NCBI GenBank assembly: GCA_002683515.1
Contig: NYTN01000085.1
Span: 1-8,135, forward strand
Source: Rhodobiaceae bacterium
GTDB lineage: Bacteria; Pseudomonadota; Alphaproteobacteria; RS24
DNA length: 8,135 nt
Reading direction: 5' to 3'
Of the stretch, positions 1-5,929 are shown piece after piece. A program made the position numbers and the translations under genes. Positions within the stretch are counted from its first letter, which is position 1. Each line of letters starts with the position of its first letter. Below the pieces are notes generated by a model that did not search any database, was not told the origin of the DNA, and saw only the letters and a program-made list of their open reading frames with translations.

Positions 1-1404
1 CCCTCAACAGGTAAACTTGGAAAGGCATTTAAGCTTACTAAGTTGGCGGGCGCTTATTGGCGTGGTGACAGTAATAATGAAATGTTGCAGCGCATTTATG
101 GCACATGTTGGGGAAATGAAAAAGATCTGAAAAGCTATCTTCATATGGTGGAGGAAGCGGAGAAACGCGACCATCGTAAACTTGGCAGAGATATGGATTT
201 GTTTCATCTGCAGGAAGAAGCTCAGGGTTCAGTTTTCTGGCACGCCAAGGGGTACACAATCTGGCAGTCGTTGGAACAATATATCCGCCGTCGGTTAACT
301 GAAAATGATTATCAGGAAGTAAAAACCCCGCAAATTCTTGATAAGAAGTTTTGGGAACATTCCGGCCATTGGGAAAAATTCCGTGAGAATATGTTCGTCG
401 TGCCAGATGAAGTGCCTTCACTTGATGATGAAGAAACCGTGTTATCGGGTGAAGCTGACCTTATGGCTCTAAAGCCAATGAATTGTCCTGCTCATGTTCA
501 GATTTTTAAACAAGGCATTAAAAGTTACCGTGATCTGCCATTACGAATGGCTGAATTCGGTTGCTGTCACAGAAATGAACCGCATGGCGCTTTACATGGT
601 TTGATGCGTGTTCGGCAGATGACTCAGGATGATGCGCATATTTTCTGTCGCGAGGATCAAATCATCTCTGAGTCCGTTGATTTTTGTAATCTCGTAAAGC
701 AGGTCTACACTGATCTTGGTTTTGAGGATGTCAGCGTCAAACTTGCTTTACGCCCCGATTTGCGCGCCGGCGAAGATGAGGTATGGGATCGGGCTGAGGA
801 TGGTTTGAGAGCAGCTTTGAAAGCCGCAGGACTTGATTGGGAAGAATTATCGGGTGAAGGCGCTTTTTATGGACCCAAAATCGAATATCATCTGCGCGAT
901 GCTATTGGCCGAACATGGCAATGTGGAACATTGCAGCTTGATTTTGTTCTGCCAGAGCGCCTAGATGCTTCTTATGTCGGCGAGGATGGGAATAAGCACA
1001 GACCCGTTATGCTCCATCGTGCGGTTCTCGGGACGCTTGAAAGGTTTATCGGTATTATGCTTGAAAGTTACGCGGGTAAGTTACCGCTTTGGTTGACCCC
1101 ACATCAAATTATGGTTTGTCCGATTACAACTGAAGCTGATAGCTATGGTGTGATAGTTCTGGAAGCTCTTAAAGCGGCAGGTCTGCGCGCCGGGGTTGAT
1201 TTGCGTAACGAAAAAATCAATTACAAAGTTCGGGAACATTCGGTATCTAAAATTCCGGTAATTCTTGCTGTGGGTGGTCGAGAAGCAGAAGGGCAGACTG
1301 TTTCCATGCGAAGATTGGGGTCCAAGGAATCGCAGGTATTGTCTTTGGATGAAGTCGTGCAGATGCTTTCAGATGAGGCTACACCTCCAGATTTGAGAAC
1401 CTAG
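1..1404 (+). CDS. thrS: Threonyl-tRNA synthetase, C-terminal part (5' end outside window)
   Basis: ThrRS charges tRNA-Thr with threonine in the cytoplasm, using ATP. The frame is open from base 1 and ends at TAG 1402-1404, giving 467 residues against about 640-650 for the family. The N-terminal TGS domain and most of the editing domain are therefore cut off by the window edge; the gene is not broken. The first residues (PSTGKLGKAFKLTK) are the conserved end of the editing/SAD domain, so the TTG at 43 is not the real start. The catalytic core follows: MNCPAH (Cys at fragment residue 162), motif 2 with CHRNEP (Arg191), DDAHIF (His213), and motif 3 with MLHRAVLGTLERF (His339, Arg348). Cys162, His213 and His339 match the three zinc ligands known in E. 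coli ThrRS, so the active site looks intact. The last ~110 residues are the anticodon-binding domain (PHQIMVCPI, then VDLRNEKINYKVREH and KIPVILAVGGRE). Any autoregulatory leader would lie upstream. Identification is secure. Confidence 0.98.
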   Translation, partial: PSTGKLGKAFKLTKLAGAYWRGDSNNEMLQRIYGTCWGNEKDLKSYLHMVEEAEKRDHRKLGRDMDLFHLQEEAQGSVFWHAKGYTIWQSLEQYIRRRLTENDYQEVKTPQILDKKFWEHSGHWEKFRENMFVVPDEVPSLDDEETVLSGEADLMALKPMNCPAHVQIFKQGIKSYRDLPLRMAEFGCCHRNEPHGALHGLMRVRQMTQDDAHIFCREDQIISESVDFCNLVKQVYTDLGFEDVSVKLALRPDLRAGEDEVWDRAEDGLRAALKAAGLDWEELSGEGAFYGPKIEYHLRDAIGRTWQCGTLQLDFVLPERLDASYVGEDGNKHRPVMLHRAVLGTLERFIGIMLESYAGKLPLWLTPHQIMVCPITTEADSYGVIVLEALKAAGLRAGVDLRNEKINYKVREHSVSKIPVILAVGGREAEGQTVSMRRLGSKESQVLSLDEVVQMLSDEATPPDLRT

Positions 1405-1434
1405 TTATTGTTTTAAGCAATAAGTTCAATTTTT
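1405..1434 (+). terminator. Possible weak terminator after thrS
   Basis: Directly after the thrS stop, TTATTG (1405-1410) and CAATAA (1418-1423) form a 6-base inverted repeat around a 7-base loop. A run of five T (1430-1434) follows six bases later. The stem is almost all A-T and the T-run is short and displaced, so this is a weak candidate. No better hairpin was seen near the end of thrS. Confidence 0.2.
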
Positions 1435-1543
1435 ATCTGATAGTAAACGCTGTTGCTTGAAATGGTTTAAAACCCTTTACAACTATTATACCCTTCGTCC
1501 CAATTTAAGCCGAGTTCAATAAAGGGGGATTGCTGGCCATTTT

Positions 1544-1747
1544 TTATTGATGAAGATTATCGAATTTTAAGGTGAAAATATTCAATTCAGCCCAATCGGC
1601 TTTGTGACTTACTCCGACCTCAAGCCATTGTGTTGTTTGTTTTTTTCGTGTTTTATGGTTACTGTCTACGATATTTCCCGTAAGGGTGATGTCAGGGTGC
1701 CTCCTATACTCGATATTGGCGCTAAACTCAAAAAATCCACTCTTATT
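1544..1747 (-). pseudogene. Possible remnant of a minus-strand gene (beta-barrel-like C-terminus)
   Basis: Read on the minus strand, the frame is open for 67 codons from just after a TAA (1748-1750) to a TAA at 1544-1546. It has no ATG or GTG near its beginning. The peptide has the alternating polar/hydrophobic pattern of outer-membrane beta strands, for example SGFFEFSANIEYRR, then PDITLTGNIV, then QTTQWLEVGVSHKADWAELN. In the same frame, upstream of the TAA, the codons read HLVSYWGTNQT and are preceded by another stop, as if a longer coding sequence had collected stop codons. The charged turn followed by QTTQWLEVGVSH faintly recalls the C-terminal part of barrel proteins of the surface lipoprotein assembly modifier type, but this is an impression and not a match. 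A chance open frame in A+T-rich DNA is a real alternative. Confidence 0.25.
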
Positions 1748-1753
1748 TTATGT

Positions 1754-1794
1754 CTGATTAGTCCCCCAGTAACTGACTAGGTGTCAAATCAGTT
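1754..1794. repeat. Cluster of overlapping inverted repeats
   Basis: CTGATT (1754-1759) is matched by its reverse complement AATCAG (1788-1793). Inside it AGTC (1760-1763) is matched by GACT (1775-1778), giving an interrupted stem. A competing pair, AACTGA (1771-1776) and TCAGTT (1789-1794), shares the right arm. The cluster ends about 65 bases before the nitroreductase start and just upstream of the possible promoter, so it could be an operator or an RNA fold. There is no direct evidence of function. Confidence 0.3.
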
Positions 1795-1800
1795 CCTTAA

Positions 1801-1828
1801 CTTGGGTAAAGCTGGTATTGACCTATAT
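1801..1828 (+). promoter_or_regulatory. Possible sigma-70-type promoter of the nitroreductase operon
   Basis: CTTGGG (1801-1806) and CTATAT (1823-1828) are separated by 16 bases. They resemble the CTTGAC / CTATAT elements described for alphaproteobacterial housekeeping promoters, with a good -10 and a half-matched -35. Transcription would start near 1835, leaving a leader of roughly 25 bases. A lone TTGACC (1818-1823) also occurs but has no convincing -10 at the right distance. Confidence 0.28.
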
Positions 1829-1859
1829 GTAAATTACTCATGTTTCCCCCGAGACCTTC

Positions 1860-2447
1860 ATGACTAAATATCAAATATCCCAGATTCATAATTTTTTAAA
1901 ATCACGCCGATCCGTTATGGCGCGAAATATGACTATGCCTGGACCGACTGATCTACAAATTAAAGATCTCATAGAAATTGCCGCACGTGTCCCTGACCAT
2001 GGCAAATTGGCTCCTTGGCGATTTATTATATTTGAAAATGAGGCGCGTGAAAAAGTCGGAAAAGGTTTTGCTGATATTCAAAAACAAAATTTACCCGCCT
2101 CTACAGATGAAGATTTGCAACTGGAAGCGAAACGCTTTCAGCGAGCACCTCTTGTAATTGGTGTCGTTGCTTCTCCAAAAGAGCATCCCAAAATTCCTTA
2201 TTGGGAGCAGTATTTGTCTGCCGGGGCGGCTTGTCAAAATCTTCTCATAGCTGCGCAGAGCATGGGTTTTGCGGCTCAATGGCTCACTGAATGGATTGCG
2301 TACGACACTAAAGTTGCCTCCTTTTTGGGGCTTGCTGAAAAAGAAAAAATTGCAGGCTTTATTTATATAGGCACTGCGACGGAAGCACCAAAGGAACGGA
2401 AACGACCTGAGCTTCAAGACGTTTTAACATACTGGCCTTCTCAATGA
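1860..2447 (+). CDS. Nitroreductase family protein (YdjA-like, FMN-dependent)
   Basis: This is a 195-residue, probably cytoplasmic member of the FMN-binding nitroreductase family. Such proteins use NAD(P)H to reduce nitro groups, quinones or other electrophiles; the natural substrate of the YdjA branch is poorly known. Visible features are the N-terminal SRRSV (residues 15-19), whose arginines contact the FMN phosphate; PDHGKLAPWRF (45-55), the hallmark of the YdjA subgroup; RAPLVIGVVA (95-104); the helix with AGAACQNLLIAA (121-132); and GFIYIGT (166-172) near the C-terminus. The length suits the compact YdjA subgroup, which works as a dimer. The ATG at 1860 gives a normal N-terminus, but the ribosome binding site is poor (only GAG at 1851-1853). 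The stop overlaps the next start as ATGA (2444-2447), so it should be co-translated with the MATE exporter. The family is secure; the substrate is unknown. Confidence 0.93.
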   Translation: MTKYQISQIHNFLKSRRSVMARNMTMPGPTDLQIKDLIEIAARVPDHGKLAPWRFIIFENEAREKVGKGFADIQKQNLPASTDEDLQLEAKRFQRAPLVIGVVASPKEHPKIPYWEQYLSAGAACQNLLIAAQSMGFAAQWLTEWIAYDTKVASFLGLAEKEKIAGFIYIGTATEAPKERKRPELQDVLTYWPSQ

Positions 2448-3817
2448 GCCGCCCCCCAAGGAGTTTGTGGCAGGAGGTCACCTCCCTAGTTGAGTTAGCC
2501 TGGCCGGTTGTTATAAGTCGGGTAGCAATTTTCAGTCTTGCTGTCGTAGATACGATTATGGTCGGCCGCTATTCATCCGATGAGCTTGCATTTCTGGGCA
2601 TTGGTCTTGTGCCGAGCAGTATCTGTATCTTGTTTATTGTCGGCTTATTGCTTGGCACAATGGTCAAGGTATCAAATCATTATGGAGCAGGTCGTTATGA
2701 GGATTGTGGAGCTAGCTGGTGGCGGTCTTTGCCTCTTGCCTTTGGCCTTGGCCTTTTAGCACTTGCTATTTGTGCATGCGGAGAAACGGTTTTGACCTTT
2801 TTGGGGCAGCCGCCTGAGATTGCCAAGGCTGGTGGCAGGATATCTTTAATTATGGGCCTCGGTATGCCGTTGATAGCCTTGCAACTTACCACAGGGTATT
2901 TTCTGGAAGGTATAAATCGAGTTCGGCCGGGCATGGTTATCATTCTTATCGTAAATGTAGCAAATATTTACCTTAATGATATTCTAATTAACGGTCGCAT
3001 GGGGTTTCCTGAAATGGGTGCTGAGGGCTCGGCATGGGCGACAAATATTGTTCGTTTTATGATGATGTCTATGATTGTAGCGTACGTCTGGTTCATGCAT
3101 GACCAGCAAAAATATGCAGTTCGCAAGCGCCCAATTCGTAACCGAGTTGCATCGCGTGAACAACGACGTATTGGGTATGCTGCTGGACTGAGCATGGGTA
3201 TTGAGAATACGGCCTTTTCGTTCCTGTCTATCTTTGCAGGAATAATCGGCACACTTTCTCTAGCTACGCATACGATCACGATGAATTTTTTTAGTCTGTG
3301 CTTCATGCTTGGTCTTGGGGTCGGAACGGCGACGGCCGTCAGGGTCGGCAATGCGAATGGTGCTGGAAACTGGCGACAGGTTTATCGACTTGGATGGATA
3401 GGGCTGGGCACTCAATTTGCGCTTATGTTTCCATTAACACTCTGCATGATTTTTTATTCAGATTACATTGTAGCTTTTTATTCATCTGACCAAGAATTGA
3501 CTGCGTTGGCAGCTAAAGTTTTATCTTTTGCCGCTTATGCTATTTTGCTGGATGCAGGACAATCGCTCATTGCTCAATCGTTTAGGGCGCGGGGAGATAA
3601 CTGGTCCGCACCTATTATTCATTTAATGTCTTTTGGTTGTTTGATGATTCCTGTTTCCTATATCTCCGGTATCTATTTGGAGCGGGGTGTTTTTGGTCTT
3701 TATGATGGGTTATTTGTCGGCTCGTTAGTCGCTCTCATGCTTTGTCTTCAAAGAAATATTATGTTGAACAGAAAACTGCCACTTGATGACACAGGTGATA
3801 CAATTGTTCATGTATGA
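2444..3817 (+). CDS. MATE family multidrug/Na+ or H+ antiporter (NorM type)
   Basis: This is a 457-residue inner-membrane exporter of about 12 helices, the usual size for NorM-type MATE proteins, which expel cationic drugs, dyes or metabolites in exchange for Na+ or H+. The first half has VDTIMVGRYS after helix 1 and NGRMGFPEMGAEGSAWAT (residues 183-200) before helix 6, a typical MATE signature. The second half repeats the fold, with ATAVRVGNANGAG (296-308) echoing VKVSNHYGAGR (74-84). Three acidic membrane residues, Asp36, Glu254 and Asp370, line up with Asp36, Glu255 and Asp371 of Vibrio cholerae NorM, which form its cation-binding site, so transport is probably intact. The start overlaps the nitroreductase stop by ATGA, with no clear ribosome binding site, which suggests translational coupling. 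The end overlaps the MFS gene in the same way. The substrate cannot be told from sequence. Confidence 0.95.
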   Translation: MSRPPRSLWQEVTSLVELAWPVVISRVAIFSLAVVDTIMVGRYSSDELAFLGIGLVPSSICILFIVGLLLGTMVKVSNHYGAGRYEDCGASWWRSLPLAFGLGLLALAICACGETVLTFLGQPPEIAKAGGRISLIMGLGMPLIALQLTTGYFLEGINRVRPGMVIILIVNVANIYLNDILINGRMGFPEMGAEGSAWATNIVRFMMMSMIVAYVWFMHDQQKYAVRKRPIRNRVASREQRRIGYAAGLSMGIENTAFSFLSIFAGIIGTLSLATHTITMNFFSLCFMLGLGVGTATAVRVGNANGAGNWRQVYRLGWIGLGTQFALMFPLTLCMIFYSDYIVAFYSSDQELTALAAKVLSFAAYAILLDAGQSLIAQSFRARGDNWSAPIIHLMSFGCLMIPVSYISGIYLERGVFGLYDGLFVGSLVALMLCLQRNIMLNRKLPLDDTGDTIVHV

Positions 3818-5100
3818 GGCGATTATTATTGCGTGGAAGTGAGGCGCGAGTATCAGTACCCATGACGTATTCTGAGTTTATTAAAAAAAATGCCCGCTTC
3901 ACTGGATTCGGGATTATAGCCATGGCTTTTTCTGGCTTTGGGCAAACTTATGTCATCGCACTTTACAACAACGAAATCTTGGAAAGTTTTGATTTAAGCA
4001 AATCCAACTTGGGACTAATTTATTCCATTGCAACACTTGCGAGCGGTCTTTTGTTGATGTGGTCGGGCTTATTTATTGATCGTATGCGCTTATCCTATTT
4101 TACATCCTTAACGCTGTTTGGTCTCATAACGAGTTGTTTTCTTATGGCGTTCGCCTCAAATATTGTGACTTTGTTTCTCGCGCTATTTATGCTTCGACAT
4201 TTTGGACAAGGACTTTGCACACATACTGCCGGCACAGCAATTGCCCGCGCCTTTAATAAAAATCGAGGTCGAGCGCTGGCATTGGTTCAAACAGGGCTTC
4301 CATTGAGCGAGGGACTTTATCCGATAATTGCAGTTTTTCTGATTTTGAACTTAGGTTGGCAACAAAGTTGGTTTGCTTTTGGTATGTTTCTCTTGTTTAT
4401 CGGTTGGCCTCTGGTGCTTTGGTTGGTAAGGGCTCAGCCTGTTACCTCTGCCTCCAATGAGGATGGAATTGACCAAGAATTTGAAACAGGCATGTCGCGT
4501 ATGCAGGTTCTCAAGGACTGGACGTTCTATCCATTCACTTTGTTTGTTCTATCATCGCCACTTCTTTTGACGGGGCTTTATTTCCAGCACACGGTTATGG
4601 TGGCAGAAAGAGGTTGGGACATTTCTACGCTTGCCTCGGCATTCATGCTTTATGCTATTATCAAAGTTTTTATGTCTTTGTTTACTGGCTTTATGGTCGA
4701 TCGTTTTTCGGCAGTTACTGTTTTGCCTTTCACAGCTATTCCTATAATTGGTGCTTATATTTTCTTATTAAATTCTCATGCTCTGCCGGAGACTTTAGCG
4801 CTATTTTGTTACATGTCACTTGTTGGAATGAATGTCGGTTCAACGGGGACATGCGGCGCAAGTTTATGGCCTGAGCTTTACGGCACAAAATTTCTTGGGT
4901 CGATTAAATCTCTTACAGGCGCCTTTTTTATTTTTGCAACGTCTCTCGCGCCATGGGTCTCGGGTCTCTTGCTTGATAGTGGGTGGACTTTTGATAACCT
5001 TGTGGGATTAAGCCTGGCCATCACCTTGTTTACGCTTTCGTTACTTCTAACGACCTTGATAGTCAAACGCGGTGTAGGGCGTCGAGAGGAGGCTATTTAA
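3814..5100 (+). CDS. MFS (major facilitator superfamily) transporter
   Basis: This is a 428-residue inner-membrane protein with about 12 hydrophobic helices in two halves, separated by a polar central loop (about residues 208-234). Family marks are the motif A-like GLFIDRMRLS (85-94) after helix 2, its second-half copy GFMVDRFSA (292-300), and the helix 4-5 region with RHFGQG (128-133) and RGRALALVQTGLP (151-163). The general pattern recalls organic-acid carriers (oxalate/formate or monocarboxylate type), but the substrate is unknown. The ATG at 3814 overlaps the MATE stop (ATGA). It adds a basic 16-residue stretch before a second Met (codon at 3862, MTYSEFIKK), which is also a plausible start. 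Neither start has a well-spaced ribosome binding site: AGGTGA lies at 3793-3798 and GAGG at 3841-3844. Being third in a coupled operon after a reductase and an exporter suggests a role with the same compound. Its stop interlocks with the nadK stop. Confidence 0.92.
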   Translation: MRRLLLRGSEARVSVPMTYSEFIKKNARFTGFGIIAMAFSGFGQTYVIALYNNEILESFDLSKSNLGLIYSIATLASGLLLMWSGLFIDRMRLSYFTSLTLFGLITSCFLMAFASNIVTLFLALFMLRHFGQGLCTHTAGTAIARAFNKNRGRALALVQTGLPLSEGLYPIIAVFLILNLGWQQSWFAFGMFLLFIGWPLVLWLVRAQPVTSASNEDGIDQEFETGMSRMQVLKDWTFYPFTLFVLSSPLLLTGLYFQHTVMVAERGWDISTLASAFMLYAIIKVFMSLFTGFMVDRFSAVTVLPFTAIPIIGAYIFLLNSHALPETLALFCYMSLVGMNVGSTGTCGASLWPELYGTKFLGSIKSLTGAFFIFATSLAPWVSGLLLDSGWTFDNLVGLSLAITLFTLSLLLTTLIVKRGVGRREEAI

Positions 5101-5855
5101 TTAACAAATTGCTCATTAAGGATACGTTCATCAAGATTATGATCTGCATCGAATAAAATTTTCAGTTCGGTAGATTTATCTTGTTCAATATCAACTTTTG
5201 TCACATTTAAAATCTCAAAATTATCCGCCATGGCACTCACTGGGCGTTTTTCATAATCGAGACATTGAATCGTCACTTTGGCAATGTCAGGCAAAAGTGC
5301 GCCGCGCCAACGCCGAGGGCGAAAAGCCGAAATCGGGGTCAATGCCAAGAGGGGTGCATTAATTGGCAAAATAGGGCCATGTGCGGATAGGTTGTAGGCG
5401 GTACTACCGGCTGGCGTAGCAACCATTATGCCATCACATGCAAGTTCCGACAATCTTTCTCGGTCATCAACCATGATTTTCAAATGTGCGGCTTGCGCGG
5501 ATTTGCGTAATAAAGAAACTTCATTAATAGCCCGGGCCTCTTGATTGTTACCTTCAATGTCTGTCGCTGTCATTTTAAGCGGACTAAGTTTATTCACGAC
5601 GGCTGCTGACAATCTTTCTTCAAGATTGTCGGGGCTGTAATTATTCATCAAAAAACCGACAGATCCACAATGCATACCAAAGATTTTCTGATGGGTGTCC
5701 ATGCTTTTTTTGAGGCATTGCAGCATAAGGCCATCGCCACCAAGCGCGATGATGATATCCGCATCCGGGGCATCGACAATATCATAACGTTTAGATAGTT
5801 CAGCGAAGGCCTCTTGAGCCTTGGGTTGGTCTGTTGCGGTCAACGCTATTTTCAT
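5097..5855 (-). CDS. nadK: NAD kinase
   Basis: This cytoplasmic enzyme phosphorylates NAD+ with ATP to make NADP+, the only route to NADP(H) in most bacteria. The 252-residue length fits the short alphaproteobacterial form. Visible motifs are ALGGDGLMLQ (residues 37-46) with the catalytic Asp41, the NE pair at 111-112 that contacts the nicotinamide ribose, and the glycine-rich TPAGSTAYNLSAHGPILP (147-164). The ending LFDADHNLDERILNEQF matches the family tail. The start codon (complement of 5853-5855) has a good ribosome binding site, AGAGGA on the minus strand (complement of 5865-5870), nine bases upstream. The stop (5097-5099) lies inside the last two codons of the convergent MFS gene. On the other side it is divergent from glpK. 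All key residues are present and the identification is secure. Confidence 0.97.
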   Translation of the reverse strand: MKIALTATDQPKAQEAFAELSKRYDIVDAPDADIIIALGGDGLMLQCLKKSMDTHQKIFGMHCGSVGFLMNNYSPDNLEERLSAAVVNKLSPLKMTATDIEGNNQEARAINEVSLLRKSAQAAHLKIMVDDRERLSELACDGIMVATPAGSTAYNLSAHGPILPINAPLLALTPISAFRPRRWRGALLPDIAKVTIQCLDYEKRPVSAMADNFEILNVTKVDIEQDKSTELKILFDADHNLDERILNEQFVN

Positions 5856-5929
5856 ATGCGGGGTTCCTCTTTTAAATAAAACAAAACGTAAAAGGTGTGA
5901 CTCGTCAATAATTTTGATATGAAAGTAGA
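5856..5929. promoter_or_regulatory. Divergent promoter region between nadK and glpK
   Basis: These 74 A+T-rich bases must carry signals for both divergent genes. On the minus strand TTGACG (complement of 5903-5908) is a good -35 for nadK, although the hexamer 17 bases downstream (TTTGTT) is a poor -10. On the plus strand no clear -35/-10 pair for glpK was found. A short inverted repeat, TCAA (5905-5908) and TTGA (5914-5917), overlaps the proposed nadK -35. Function is inferred from gene layout. Confidence 0.35.

Larger units (their letters stand above)
1405..1859. other. 455-base region without an intact gene
   Basis: This gap between thrS and the nitroreductase gene is long compared with the tight spacing elsewhere in the window. 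I see no tRNA, riboswitch or intact coding frame. It contains the weak hairpin after thrS, a small palindrome GGTTTAAAACC (1464-1474), a minus-strand open stretch with protein-like composition but no start codon (1544-1747), a cluster of inverted repeats (1754-1794) and a possible promoter for the downstream operon (1801-1828). The best reading is a regulatory region plus the remains of a decayed gene. Confidence 0.6.

Noticed and set aside
38..421. 127-codon minus-strand frame opposite thrS, and a similar one opposite the MATE gene at 2968-3351
   Set aside because: Both lie wholly antisense to strongly conserved genes and show no protein family features, so they are shadow frames.
43..1404. 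TTG at 43 as the start of thrS
   Set aside because: The frame is open to base 1, and the residues before 43 (PSTGKLGKAFKLTK) match conserved ThrRS sequence, so the gene is cut by the window edge.
1655..1780. 41-residue plus-strand frame beginning MVTVYDIS in the long gap
   Set aside because: There is no ribosome binding site, no recognisable motif, and the minus strand opposite reads at least as convincingly. It is short enough to be chance.
1860..5855. nadK as a functional partner supplying NADPH to the nitroreductase operon
   Set aside because: nadK is on the opposite strand with its own signals and is an essential housekeeping gene, so adjacency alone does not support a dedicated link.
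5905..5917. TCAA-N5-TTGA inverted repeat as an FNR-type site between nadK and glpK
   Set aside because: The half-sites are in the opposite order to the FNR consensus TTGAT-N4-ATCAA, and the spacing differs.
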